Shown here one piece after another: positions 25,091 to 37,247 of a stretch of DNA of 64,000 bases (positions within the stretch are counted from its first letter, which is position 1; each line of letters starts with the position of its first letter). The notes beneath the pieces were generated by a model that had not been told where the DNA came from, did not search any database, and worked only from the letters and a program-made list of their open reading frames with translations. The position numbers were made by a program, and so were the translations under genes. Source of the stretch: Saccopteryx bilineata (taxonomy: Eukaryota; Chordata; Mammalia; Chiroptera; Emballonuridae); NCBI RefSeq assembly GCF_036850765.1, contig NC_089495.1, forward strand, positions 121,667,033-121,731,032, given 5' to 3'.

Positions 25091-25209
25091 TATATATATG
25101 GTTAACATGTATTTTTATTTTTTCTGTCTCTTTCTTTTTTTTTAAGGGGCCCAATATTTTCTTCTGCACCTGGGGCCTCAAATGACCTTAATCCACCTCT
25201 GACTGCTGG

Positions 25210-26076
25210 CACTATCTTGCTCACTTTTCCTCTGGCTTGCATTTGGGGGTAGCCTTCTACCTGCTGCTCTCTGCTGCCTTTCTGATTCCTCTGTTTGTCT
25301 TCTCTTAGCTTTCATACATGAGACTCTTTTAAAATTAAACAGTTGGTAATTTTCAGTGACCAAGGCAGTAACTAGTATTGATTAAAAAAATAGACACCAT
25401 TGACTCCAGATGAGTCTTTTGTGATGATTTTTCTTAACAGTGTCTTAGTGCCTCCTAGGGAGGGTGGCACTGGGTGGTCCTCTCTTTGTTCCGCCAGTCA
25501 CAGGTTTCCAGCTGCCAGGCTCACCCTCCAACCATCAAAGGGTGAGAATTGCAGGCCTCCCCTGCAGACTTCTGGACTAAACCAACAACCTTTGGGTGCA
25601 TCTGACCCCACCTGCAGTCCCATGAGAATCATGAGCATCACTTGGGGGTCTACTGACCCAGCAACACGAACTCTTCCTCAGGGGTCTGCTCATCCAGGTA
25701 CTGACAGGGCAGGAGAAAGCACCTGGGAGCTGGGGAAAGACTGTGTGTGGCTGAATTCTTCTCCTGCAGTTTTGAAATGGCTGGTGAGACCTCAGAGACA
25801 GCCGGTCACAACAAGCAAAGCAGTGCCGTGCAAGGAGCTTGTCTTAGGTGCTCCTCAACGTCTTAGTCATCCGTGGATTATCCCACTGGATAATGGCTTC
25901 TCAGCCATGCGTTCTCAGTTGGGTGACATTCTCCCAAGTAGGAGGATGGTTTCTCCTGGGACTGAAAACACCATGCTCTCTTTATGTATGAGGCTCCGCT
26001 GTGCACTGAATAGACATACAGTGTACCTGTGGTGTCACAGTTTTACAGGGAGCAAGATGACCAGGAAAAGTTGCTT
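25210..26076. other. Single-copy DNA with a long but unsupported open frame
   Basis: A frame is open from 25400 to 26137, the longest in the window. It has no ATG at its start, matches no family that I recognise and runs into a SINE. I do not annotate it as a gene. Confidence 0.4.
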
Positions 26077-26087
26077 AGAAATACCCT

Positions 26088-26438
26088 CTGAGCCTTACCA
26101 AGCATCAGACTGGGATGCGGAGGACCCAGGTTCATAACCCCAAGGTCACCAGCTTGAGCATGGGGTCACTGGCTTGAGCATGGGATCATAGACATCACAC
26201 CATGGTTACTAGCTTGAGCCCAAAGGTCACTGGTTTAAAGCCCAAGGTCACTGGCTTGAGTAGGGGGTCACTCACTCTGCTATAGCCCCCTGGTCAAATC
26301 ACATATGAGAAAGCAATCAATGAACAACTAAGGAGCCACAGCGAAGAATTGATGCTTCTCATCTCTCCCCCTTACTGTCTGTCTGTCCCTATCTGTTCCT
26401 CTCTCTGTCTCTATCTCTCTGCCGCTCTCACAAAAGGA

Positions 26439-26502
<64 letters not shown>

Positions 26503-26515
26503 AAAAGGAAGAAAG
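26088..26515 (+). repeat. SINE-A with deleted head and long GAAA tail
   Basis: Most of the A-box region is missing (GAGCCTTACCAAGCATCAGA). The body and end are present, followed by (GAAA)n at 26433-26503. AGAAATACCCT flanks it at 26077-26087 and 26516-26526. Confidence 0.9.
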
Positions 26516-26526
26516 AGAAATACCCT

Positions 26527-27603
26527 TTTAAGCTGTGATAAGGACAGAAAGGTTGATGTACACTGGCTCAGACATGTGTTCTTGCCTTCTTCTCTCCTGA
26601 TCAAAGCCTTGCTTTCAGCAAGAAATCTAAAACACATTCCCTCTGAGTTATACATGATTTATAAACGTTTAAAATTAGTATCTCTCAGGACCATTTGCCC
26701 ACTAATAGCCTGATGACACCTCGAGATAAAAAGGAGCAAAGCTCTAGCTATGGGATTGTAGGTCAGAGAACCCAGAAGACTCTGCTCTTTGAAAACTTGG
26801 ATTCAGTGACCACATCTTTGGAAATAAAATATTTGAACACACTGTCTTCCAAAAGACCTTTTAAGATCTGTCTTAGATGTCAGAAGCTTCTTTTTAGGTA
26901 TCATTTAGAAAGAGGAATTTTAGAACTTCTAGGATAATTTGATAGTTTATGGTGAACCAGAATAAGGCTCTGAAGTCAGGATAATTCTGAAAATTCCAAG
27001 CCTGGTGATTAGACAGACATAGGGCCTTCTCAGCATCCTTGAAATCAAAGCTTCAAGCTTTGGTCAGTTCTTGGCACTTACCTGATCCAGGCAGAGGTAA
27101 AAAAGTTGTGATGTGTATGCAGGAGAGGGAAAGGCTTAGGCATCTAGATTATCTTTCTGTGATATCCCCATGCAGACAAAGCTGCCATGAGCCCCCCACA
27201 CTCACCTTGCCTTATGGACACACCAGCTGTATTTGGAGCCTGACGTGCACTAAAATGAGTAGAGTAGGCAAGACCCAAAGTCTAGGAAGTCATCCTCTTA
27301 CTGTTCTTGGCTTTAGTCAGAATCTTATTGGTGACCCATGTCCAGTTTTGGCTTTAAGGTAAAAAATAGACTGAGAGCAATTGGCTAGTGTTCATATAAG
27401 AACAAATAAAATGACTACTTAGAAGATAGAGTCTCTGCAGAATGCAATTAAAATGGTTTAATTTGGACTAGAAAGGACAGAGACTAGAGAGGTTATTTAC
27501 ATGGAGAATACTATCAACTCTCCTTGTTTTCTGCTGTGTTGGACGCAGATGAGATATAAAAAGCTATTCATGCTTTATTTGTTTCTGCTGAAAACCAAAT
27601 AGA
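26527..27603. other. Single-copy DNA, nothing recognised
   Basis: No repeat or coding signature that I can support. Confidence 0.5.
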
Positions 27604-27617
27604 AGAAATTGGGCTTG

Positions 27618-27935
27618 CTTGACCAGGCGCTTGGGTAGTGGATAGAGCATCGGATTGGGATGCAGAGGACCCAGGTTCGAAACCCTGTGGTCCCTGGCTT
27701 GAGCATGGGCTCATCTGACTTGAGTGCGGGCTTACCAGCTTGAATGTGGGGTCACTGGCTTGAGTATGGAATCATAGACATGAACCCACATGACCCCATG
27801 GTCGCTGGCTTGAGCCCAAAGGTTGATGGCTTGAAGCCCAAGGTTGCTGGCTTGAGCAAGGGGTAGCCTGTCTGTCCCTATCTGTCCCTCTCTCTGTCTA
27901 TCTCTCTGTCACCAAAAAAAAGAAAGAAAAGAAAA
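27618..27935 (+). repeat. SINE-A, 3'-shortened, with target duplication
   Basis: Lacks the ATATGAGAAAGCAATCAATG segment before the CT-rich end. AGAAATTGGGCTTG is exact at 27604-27617 and 27936-27949. Confidence 0.95.
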
Positions 27936-27949
27936 AGAAATTGGGCTTG

Positions 27950-28740
27950 ATTTGCAATGCAGAGACGAAGGGTGACTATAAGGCAAAATCCCAAGCACGG
28001 TTGGACACTGGTCCTCAGGATGCTTAGTGTTATTTCTTTTTCTGGAAAGTGTGGAGAAAATGGGGCCCATGAGGGGTGAGTTGGCTGCAGTGGAGCCAGC
28101 GAATGTTCACTAAGCTCCTGTGGACAGGACCTTGGTAGGATTCTGTGGAAGCCAGAAAATATATAGCCCCTATTTTCTGAAAGGTACTGATTTTAGGATT
28201 AATTGTTTTGATTTGTTCCATTCCTGGAGGTTAGATGTACTGTGGTGAAATGAGTGGAAGGAAGATGTGACCACTTGTTCTGCCTTTGCCATTTACTAAG
28301 TTTATGACCTTGGCCAACCCATAGTTTTCTTGTGTATGATGTGGTGATTGATGATCATGGCTTTCCTTCTTCTTTCATAGGTTTTTGAGTCTGTCAAATA
28401 AGATGAAAACTATGACAGTGTTCTATAAACCATTGAGTGTTATACAAATATAGTGACTGTTACTGATTTGGATATACCATTCTTTAGGCCTTGATAAAAA
28501 GTATTTTCAGCTGAAAGTGTTGGCTGAACCTGACTTCTAGGTTTGAATGTTAAAACCTGTGCAATCCATCCATTCAAACCTCCTCCCGTCTGCCCACGTA
28601 CTCACCACTTGGAGAGCTTGACAACATGGTAGGCATTGGATGTAGTGATGAGGCAGGTAGTGTGCCTGGCTCTAGGAAGGCAGGTGGCAGTCCATTGTGG
28701 GCAGATGGACAAGTAGACAGGCAATTACAGTGATAAGTGC
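27950..28740. other. Single-copy DNA with a probable MIR remnant
   Basis: A MIR-like TTTATGACCTTGGCCAACCC lies near 28300. Nothing else recognised. Confidence 0.45.
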
Positions 28741-29150
28741 TGCAGCAAAATACACAAAACATAAAATTTAACCTCAATTATTATAAGTGTATGAGTGCAT
28801 TGGATTAAGTGCACTAAGTGTGGCCAGTGGCATTAAGTACATTCACATTGTTGTGAGTATCACCATCCATCCACAGAACTCTTCATCTCACAAAACTAAA
28901 AGTTTGTCCCCACTGAACACTAACTGCCTATTCCTACCCACACGTGGCTCCTGATATCCACTATTCTACGTCCTGTCTCTGTGACTCCTGAAGGGACCTC
29001 ATGTAAGTGGCTCATACACTGATTTGCTTATTTCATTCAACATAATGTCCTTATGGTTCATGTATGCTGTAGCCTGTGTCAGAATTCTTTCTCTTGTAAC
29101 TCTGAATAATATTCTATTGTGTGTACTCTTGTCCCTTTTAAATGTGTGAT
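28741..29150 (-). mobile_element. Old L1 3' end, antisense
   Basis: Characteristic L1 3' UTR complement: GGCATTAAGTACATTCACAT, CACTGAACACTAACTGCCTA and CTGAATAATATTCTATTGTG. Confidence 0.75.
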
Positions 29151-29700
29151 TATGGCCCACAGTAAGAAATGCAATTTATGTCATGACCCAGCACACATGC
29201 ATGTATTATGTTATCAAAATAATATATTATTAGTATAGGCTTTCATATAATATATATGGTATTGAAGTAAATGTTTTATTCCCAACCCACCCTTCCTACA
29301 TTTGAAGGACTCTGATATTTTATTTCTATTCTGAGTCTTAAAAAAGAAAATCTAGTCACAATCTTTTAAATCAATTTTATGACACATTGATGTGTTGCGA
29401 TCCCTAGTTTGTAAGCAACTGGTCTGTTTGACATTGAAGTGACCCAGAATGAGAGCACGACTTGCCACGGAGTGGAAGACGAGGCAGAGTCTTCACTGAA
29501 TGAGAAGGAACTAAAACACAGCTCCATGCACTTGTCTTTGTGACTGACCTGTCATTTCAGCACAATCTGTTAAATAAAGGTCTAAACTGTCTGCTTATTT
29601 CTGGTGTAAACAAGATTACTCATGAATGTGCTGATTTTTCCCAATGGTCTCCAGCTGGCATGGGTCTTTTGCCTTGTCTATTCACCTCCAGTGACCATTC
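29151..29700. other. Single-copy DNA, nothing recognised
   Basis: AT-rich sequence without a recognisable element. Confidence 0.5.
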
Positions 29701-29708
29701 CACTTCAT

Positions 29709-29709
29709 T

Positions 29710-29773
<64 letters not shown>

Positions 29774-30143
29774 TCATTAAGTGAGAGGTAGGGAGGCAGA
29801 GACAGACTCTTGCATGCACCCTGTCCGGGATCTACCTGGCATGCCCCTACCAGGTGATGCTCTGCCTGGCTGACCTACAGCTTCATTGCTCAGCAACCAA
29901 GTTATTTTAGCACTGAGCCCGAGGTCATGGAGCCATCCTCAGTACCTAGACCAACTTTGCTTGAGCCATTTGAGCCATGGCTGTAGGAGGGGAAGAGAGA
30001 GAGAAAAAAAAAGAAGGGAGAGGGGGAGGGGTGGAGAAGCAGATGGTCACTTCTGTGTGCCCTGATCAGGAATCAAACCTGGAACTTCCACCCTGTTTGA
30101 GAGCTGGGCCGATGCTCTATCGCTGAGCTGACTGGCCAGGGCC
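29709..30143 (-). repeat. SINE-B, older subfamily, with (TTTC)n tail
   Basis: A (TTTC)n tract at 29709-29776 is the antisense tail. The body (AAGTGAGAGGTAGGGAGGCA) and head (complement GGCCCTGGCCAGTCAGCTCA) follow. Confidence 0.85.
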
Positions 30144-31231
30144 TATTTTATTTTTCTATCTTAGAGAAGGGCCAAGTAAACTGTCCTTCTTCATAGTCCC
30201 GGATGCCCCAGTCTGGTCTGGGAAAGGGGAAGGGGATAGGAACCTCCATAGCTGTAGTCCTTCCAAAGGCTTCAGCTGTTTCAAAGCTGCAACAAGAGCC
30301 CTCCAGAAGGAGAGGCAATGTCCAGGGAGGTGGTGGATGCGGAGGCTGGACCTGGTCAGGAGAGGAAAACAGGGTCTGGGGAGCACTGAAAGTTAGGGGT
30401 TAGGCCTCCCACTGAGTGTCTGCACAGTGGGGGCAGAATAGCGTGACTGGATGTCAGTTACCATCTGAGAAGGCCAAAAGGTTTTACCATTGTCTCTGAG
30501 TCAGTACACTCCCAGGTATTTTTCTGTTAAACATTAAAACAACATGTCAGGAGAACTTGACCCTTACAAATTAGCTAATCTCTGGCATTTCCACAGGATG
30601 AGGTCAGAGAGATCACCATCTCAATAGCAATGAGAAAATAAGCAAGGGGAGAGGGAAACCAGGAGGGAAGCCATCCAATCCACTGAGTGCCCACCGTGTG
30701 CTGTAAACTGAGTGCCCACTGTGTGCTGTGCACTAATCAACTGTTGAAGATAAGGCATGAACAGCCCAGAGTCTCTCTCGGATGTCAACCTAGGATGTGG
30801 GGGTAGGGTGGTCATACCAAGTGCTCTAAGTTAGTTGCAAATGTGCCGTGATGGGAAAGAGCTTGACTCGCGTGAAAAAGTGGCATTGAAGTTGTTCATG
30901 TCAGGAGTAGACAGCTAAGTAGGAACTGACCTTGTCAAGATTCTGATGAAGGTGGCTCATTTGGCTGATGAGAATCACAGAGAACCCTGGCATGCCTCAG
31001 TACTTAGGCTGAGCCATTGGAACACCAAAAAATATACCTTGAAAATATATAAAACATTTTGATCTGGAGACTGAAGTACACAAGAACTTAGGGTTTTTAA
31101 TAAAACATGACTATAAATGGTAACTTATTAATTTAATGTTCTTTTATAGCAATGCTTTCATTTTATTTTTGTAACTAGTGAGGTCAGTAGAGTGAGCATT
31201 TATTTACCTGTATTCCATCCAACCCCTTTTC
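30144..31231. other. Single-copy DNA, nothing recognised
   Basis: About 1.1 kb without identified element. A local repeat of TGAGTGCCCACYGTGTGCTG lies at about 30684-30731. Confidence 0.5.
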
Positions 31232-31520
31232 TTTCTTTCTTTTTTTAATAAGAGACAGAGACAGAGAAAGACACATGGACAGACAGACAAGAGAGATGAG
31301 AAGCATCAACTCATAGTTGCAGCACCTTAGTTGTTCATTGATTGCTTTCTCATATGTACCTTGACTGGGGGGCTCCAGCCAAGCCAGTAACCCCATGCTC
31401 AAGCTAGTGACCTCTGGGTTCAAGCCAGTGACAATGATATCATGTCGATGATCCCACGCTCAAGCCAGAGACCTGTGCTCAAGCTGGTGAGCCTGCACTC
31501 AAGCTGGATGAGCCCAGCTC
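31232..31520 (-). repeat. SINE-A, head missing
   Basis: The tail and CTCAAGC(C/T) repeats are clear, but the tRNA-like head is absent at the right end. Confidence 0.85.
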
Positions 31521-32217
31521 ACCCTTTTTAGGAGTGGTACCTTCTTATCCCCCCAGACTAGCTAACTTAACTTCAGATCAAAAATAGCTCAAATGAATGA
31601 GACTTGGGTGCCAGGAAGGTCTCAGCCAGCCCTGAGCTTGGAGTTCCAGGACAGAAGGGCTTCCAAGGATCTTGCCTTCACTCCCAATCTTGACTCCAAG
31701 CAGACATTCCTTGCAGTGGACATCTATTAAAACCTTGAGCACATCAACGAGGCTTTTGCTGATGTCTAACTTCATTTTCCTTCCACTTGTCTGCCCACTC
31801 TGCTGATGGAAAGGGCTCTCCAGGGGGTACAGTTAAGTCCCACTGAGCCTCTCCTCAGCTGTCCTGGCTAAATGCGGATCACCTCAACCTCTGTGTGTTG
31901 CTTGTATACATCTTTATTTCTTCAAAGTGAATTCACTTCTGGATCCTCTCTGAAGTTTTGTATTCCCTCCACGGTTTGGGTGGGAGCTGGGGTGGATGGG
32001 GATTTAACTGGGGAAGAAGAGGAGGGAAAGGAAGGTTGACACCCAAGGGCACAATGTGCTTTCTTTTTGGTCATTCAGAAAAAAATTAATATTTCCTTAG
32101 CTAAACAAGTACCAAAGGGGAATGTGGGGGCACAAAAAAATAACGTTCTTTCCACCTTCTAGGTTCTTCTAGCTGGGCTAATAATCAAATTAGCATGAGA
32201 CAGATTAACATATGGAA
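31521..32217. other. Single-copy DNA, nothing recognised
   Basis: No supported feature. Confidence 0.5.
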
Positions 32218-32232
32218 ATGTCCACATTTATT

Positions 32233-32427
32233 TTTTTTAATTTTATTTATTCATTTTTTTTTTAGAGAGGAGAGAGAGAGGAGAGAGAGACAGAGAGAGA
32301 GAAGGGAGGAGGAGCAGGAAGCATCAACTCCCATATGTGCCTTGACCAGGCAAGCCCAGGGTTTTGAACCGGCGACCTCAGCATTCCAGGTCGACGCTTT
32401 ATCCACTGCGCCACCACAGGTCAGGTC
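32233..32427 (-). repeat. SINE-C, full length with target duplication
   Basis: Near-identical to the copy at 1908. ATGTCCACATTTATT is exact at 32218-32232 and 32428-32442. Confidence 0.95.
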
Positions 32428-32442
32428 ATGTCCACATTTATT

Positions 32443-33064
32443 ACAAGTGTACACTCAGGGATGCCGTGAGCTATGAGACCCAAAGATGCATTGAGCAATT
32501 GAGGCTTCTATGCAATTCTGGACAAAATCTAAGGAGGGCAGGGGTCTGGGATTTCAAAGGCAAAGTAGGCAATTCACAAGTAGATGAGAAAAAGCAAACA
32601 TCTGGTCAAAAAATTTTTGCTGGATGAGCCGGAGGGAAATCTAGCAAGTAGATGTTGTCTGGGATCCTCCTTGTTTGCCATACTTAATTCAAACAGACTA
32701 AGGTTCTCTTCCAGAAGCAAGTTCTTCTATTGAGTTTCTTTGGACAGAAAAGAGAAAGGGTCAAAGGTTCTCTCTGTGTGTTTTGTTTCTTAATAACCAA
32801 CTTAAAATAAATATCCTAAAAGGCATATTTTGAGGTGGCAAAATTTGTTCCCCTTCCGAAGCCTCAGGGTAGAGGATGACGAGATGTGAGGAGTGACAAT
32901 TGGGTGGTGCTGTGGGAAGGCAGAAGGCTCTGTGGGAAGTGTGGGTGGAGAGACAGTTTTCCAGGAGATGGATGTGAGACAGGTGATTGGCCTGGAAAAC
33001 TGAGATCACCTCATGGCTTTACTTCTTTATTTTACCTCACTACTGGGGATCTGGACACTCGTTA
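32443..33064. other. Single-copy DNA, nothing recognised
   Basis: No supported feature. Confidence 0.5.
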
Positions 33065-33072
33065 GGCCAAGG

Positions 33073-33417
33073 CAGGGGTAGTCAACCCTTTTATACCTAC
33101 CGCCCACTTTTGTATCTCTGTTAGTAGTAAAATTTTCTAACCGCCCACTGGTTCCACAGTAATGGTGATTTATAAAGTAGGGAAGTAACTTTACTTTATA
33201 AAATTTATAAAGCAGAGTTACAGCAAGTTAAAGTATATAATAATAATTACCTACCAAGTACTTTATTTTCGCTAAATTTGGCAGAATAAATCTTTATAAA
33301 ACCACTTACTATAGTTAAATCTATCTTTTTATTTATACTTCCGTTGCTCCGCTACCGCCCACCATGAAAGCTGGAATGCCCACTAGGGGGCGGTAGGGCC
33401 CACGTTGACCAGCACTG
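33073..33417. mobile_element. Non-autonomous hAT MITE (345 bp)
   Basis: Left end CAGGGGTAGTCAACC, right-end complement CAGTGCTGGTCAACG. An exact 8-bp target duplication GGCCAAGG lies at 33065-33072 and 33418-33425. The interior is AT-rich with several CCGCCCAC boxes and no coding. It also contains CCACTAGGGGGC at 33380-33391. Confidence 0.93.
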
Positions 33418-33425
33418 GGCCAAGG

Positions 33426-34175
33426 GATCCTGGCCATTCATATATTCAGCACATATTCACAACCACTTCACTGGGTTAGGAAAGACAGAAATAAAATGCA
33501 CCGTTCTCTACCCTGAAGAAGTTCATTGTTGAGTGTGAATTCACTTGAATAGACAGAAAGGGCAGTGCTCTACAATACAGCTAGGTTCTGGGCACTGGGA
33601 GAATACAGACAGCGGGGCACTTCCTCCACCAGGAAAGGTGAAGAGGGAGCCAGGAAAATCTTCCCAGAGGAGATGATAATTGAGCTGAACTCTGGAGGGT
33701 TAAAAGAAGTCAGCCAGTTTAGGAAGTGGGAAAGGGCTCCAACAAAGAGGGAATAATTTGCTCCAAGTCCTAGGTTTTGAGGGAGAAGGGTGGGCCAGGA
33801 AAATGACAGAGGGCTTATGACTGGTGCTGTGGGTGTGAATATAGGCTGGGAAGATCAGCAGGGGCTGGATCCTGCAGGTGATGGGCAGGCCACTTCCAGG
33901 AGCGGAGACGCACCCATGTTGCTTAAAGGCTCTTACTAGCTGGGCCAACGAGTGAGCAGTCAAGAGCTATAGCCCTTAACTGAGAAGACGAACCATCTCT
34001 CAGAGCCCAGTCTCAGGGTAAACCGTGTAGTCACACCAGTGGAGGAAGGCAGGGAAAGTCGGGGGTATAGGTTCCCACCCATCACGATGGGGCATAGCTT
34101 CAGGACCTCTGGAGAGTTTAGAGATCAAAGAGTCTTTCACCATCCTTGCAGACTGCCACACTGAAGTCAGGAATA
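33426..34175. other. Single-copy DNA, nothing recognised
   Basis: No supported feature. Confidence 0.5.
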
Positions 34176-34184
34176 CTGTCACTG

Positions 34185-34190
<6 letters not shown>

Positions 34191-34217
<27 letters not shown>

Positions 34218-34572
34218 GTATTTTTCTGAAGCTGGAAACGGGGAGGCAGTCAGACTCCTGCATGCGCCCGACCGGGATCCACCCGGCACGCCCACCAGGG
34301 GGCGATGCTCTGCCCCTCCGGCGTGGGGGGGGGCGCTCTGTCGCAACCAGAGCCACTTTAGCGCCTGGGGTAGAGGCCAAGGAGCCATCCCCAGTGCCCG
34401 GGCCATCTTTTGCTCCAATGGAGCCTCGGCTGCGGGAGGGGAAGAGAGGAAGGAGAAGGGGAGGGGTGGAGAAGCAAATGGGCGCCTCTCCTGTGTGCCC
34501 TGGCCGGGAATCGAACCCGGGACTTCTGCACGCCAGGCCGATGCTCTACCACTGAGCCAACCCGCCAGGGCC
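34191..34572 (-). repeat. SINE-B, full length with target duplication
   Basis: Preceded by about 30 T bases. CTGTCACTGGTTCTT is exact at 34176-34190 and 34573-34587. CTCF-like core at 34292-34303. Confidence 0.95.
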
Positions 34573-35562
34573 CTGTCACTGGTTCTTGAAAGTGGACGTT
34601 CTGGGGCAGGGTATGGCAGCTGTGGTTATGGTAGTATTCCAGTCATACTTTGTACAGGAAGTGAAGGGATGTTCTGTCCCAAGTGTAGTGACTAGGTGGG
34701 AAGTGGGGAAAGGCTGGGGATCAGAGCTGTTGAAATTTGGTCTGCGCCTCACTTTGGAATTTGCTGGGTTAACCATATTTGAGGGGTTGGGAAGCTCAGT
34801 GTGACAGCCCAAGGGGATGTTTTATTGCTGTTGACTATTACTGAGGTGTAAAGTGAATCTCACTGGGCAGAAAACATCCCAGTGCCAATCATACCACCCT
34901 GCCCTTTCCCAGGGAAGCACACCACACACATGGCTTCCTGCAGCTTCCTGCTCAGGCAAATTCCCTTCTCTGTTTGGCTGCTTTGAGTCTATTCTGCTTT
35001 GACCTGTTGCGATAGTATCATAATTCCCTCAAGTTCAGGGGGAAACGTAACAGTTAGAATGAGACCCCTTTGTGAGGTCCCGCTAGCTCTTCATGCCCAG
35101 TAACTGAGTGGTCGAGCTAACGGTCTCTGGGGCAGGTCTTCATTAGAACCTTCCTCCCCAGCTGTAGCTTGGCTTGGCAGCTACAGACCAGCAGTGTTGA
35201 GTATGCACCATCCTGCAGGATGCAGTCACAGCCACAGGGACATTCTACTGAGCTTATGCATGACTCACAGCTCAGCTCACACAGCAACCCTTTTCTCCCT
35301 TCTGCTACCCCTCTTCCTCTGGCCCCTTACTTCTCTCTCATATCTCACAGGAAAAAGTGTGATCTAAATTAAGTGCCTCTTCCCTTGCCTTCCCTTTTAA
35401 CCCTCTCTTCTTTGTTCTCCTTTCCAGTTCTCTCCCAACTCTTCTCTTTATCTCACTTCTCCTTTTCTGCAGCAGTTCATTCTGCTGGGCTTCGACCTCA
35501 GAATGTCACCTGTTGGCAGGTTAGTACTCTATCCTCCACAATGTTAATCAATACCCGCGCTG

Positions 35563-35666
35563 TTGCGCAGCTCCAGGGGGCATCATTCACCTGTGGTTTG
35601 TATTATTTGATGGAGGCACCTTTCACCTATGGTACAATGTAAATAGTGCCCTCTGGAGTTGTGCAA
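35563..35666. repeat. Inverted repeat, MITE-like (about 104 bp)
   Basis: TTGCGCAGCTCCAGGGGGCA (35563-35582) is the imperfect complement of TGCCCTCTGGAGTTGTGCAA (35647-35666), 17 of 20 positions. The 64-bp spacer holds two TTCACCTRTGG copies. The family is unknown to me. Confidence 0.65.
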
Positions 35667-37227
35667 CTCGGTCACCTTGACTTCCAAGTGGCACTTGAAA
35701 GCCCTTCAAAGCAACAAATCTCTTAAGGCAAAATGTTATCCTGGTGGAGACCAGGTGCTCAGCCTGGATATTTAAGCCTACCTAAAATACTTCTGTGCAT
35801 TACTCTGAACCTGAGATTCAGAACCTTCGACCTCAAATATTACCAACTATCCCTCTGCAACCTCCCCATTCGCCTCTTCCCCACATGGCCACATCTGCAT
35901 CAGGCTGATGATCTGAACCTGTCATGTGCTGTTGTGACTCTACTCCCTGATCCTAAAGTTCCTCCTAACAGCCTTTTTTCTAGAGCAGGTCCTATCTGAC
36001 CATTGATGCTCAGCTTTCCATTCTGCTCGGACGACTTCCTCATCCCTCCTAGCACATAGATGCCTCTTCTCTAGACTCCAAACTTTTTCAGAAGTCCGTC
36101 CTCTCTGGGCTCTTTACATCAGACCACATCAAACAAGTGCTTCTGAACAACAGCTGCCCATTATAATCAGAATGAGTCATCCTTCTCATCCTTAGAAGGC
36201 TCTGTGTGGCTTGCCTGCCGCACAGCTCTGACCTCATTTATTCCTGTCCTGTGCTCATCTGTTCACTTCGTCAAACTGATGTCGACCTCAAGGCTTTGCA
36301 CTTTCTCTTGCCTCTCCTTGAAGATGTTTTCCTCTGGATGTGCAGGGACTACTGGAATGTGAAATCTATAAGAGCTGAATCTTTTGCCTTCGCTGTATCA
36401 CCATCATATTTTAAGCAGCTTGAACAGTGCCTGGCACACGCTGGGTGATAGGAACTCAATGTTGGGTGAAAAGTGCAAATCATACACTGCCATGTATTGT
36501 TTTTCTCTTTTTTCCCTTTGCTCCATCTTTCCTTTTGTACCTACACCCCCCCACACCCATCTCCTGAGGGCAGAGATCTGGTCTTATGACCTCTATCACC
36601 CTCAGGATCTGGCTCAGTGTCTTAAGCATAGGTGTTTTAATAAATTTTTGTTACAAAATGAATAAAGAATGGATGAAAGCATTCTCTCATTCTTTCTCAC
36701 TGGGCGGGCTCCGACGCATCCAAGGCAGATAACTAATCACCCTGTCCTCCCACAGCTGCTCATCCTTGACATCAGCAAGCTGGCCACCAGCCCAGCCTCT
36801 ATATGCCTGCTCCAAATGCAACAGGGCTGTTCTTCCCTCGGATTTCCTTCTCACCACTTCCACCAGCACCTCTTGAACTAGCTCCACTCAGAAAGGGCAT
36901 CTGACCTCCTAGGACCACAACTGCCCCTGTCGACAAACACCGAATCTTAGGAGAAAAGAGGGCTCTGCTGAACTATGCTTTAGTTGCAAAGTGAGATCTT
37001 CAAGAAAGATTTATTAAAAGATCATAACTTTGGCTACTATGTTTTACACTGGGCAGGCACTTAGATGACAGAGTTAAATATTTCAAACTTACCTCATCCT
37101 CCCTTTTTCTTGCTCCCTCTCCCTCAAGGGTGAGCATTCTGTTCCTCTTCCAAAACTCAGTCCTTCTCCATATTTGGGAATCTGGAATGGACATGAAGGG
37201 CAGACACAGCCTTGTTTCTTCTCAGTG

Positions 37228-37247
37228 TCTGCTGGGAGCTGTAGTCC
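37228..37247 (-). promoter_or_regulatory. Isolated ZNF143/THAP11 (SBS)-like motif
   Basis: The - strand reads GGACTACAGCTCCCAGCAGA, containing ACTACAnCTCCCAGC. There is no CpG island around it, so a distal element or a chance match are both possible. Confidence 0.4.

Larger units (their letters stand above)
24137..25101 (+). repeat. SINE-A inside the hAT, tail split by a mariner
   Basis: Head and body occupy 24137-24448, followed by an A tract and (AT)n to 24531. The tail resumes after the mariner (25091-25101). TTAACATG at 24129-24136 and 25102-25109 is the SINE target duplication, which places the mariner within the SINE tail. Confidence 0.9.
23492..25201. mobile_element. Non-autonomous hAT transposon, outer member of a nest
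   Basis: Left end CAGAGGCAGATTTAA, right-end complement CAGAGGTGGATTAAG: imperfect terminal inverted repeats of hAT type. ACTATTGG (23484-23491) and ACTGCTGG (25202-25209) form a diverged 8-bp target duplication. Without the nested SINE and mariner it is about 750 bp and has no transposase frame. The GC-rich end just inside resembles hAT-Tip100 elements (inference). Confidence 0.7.
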
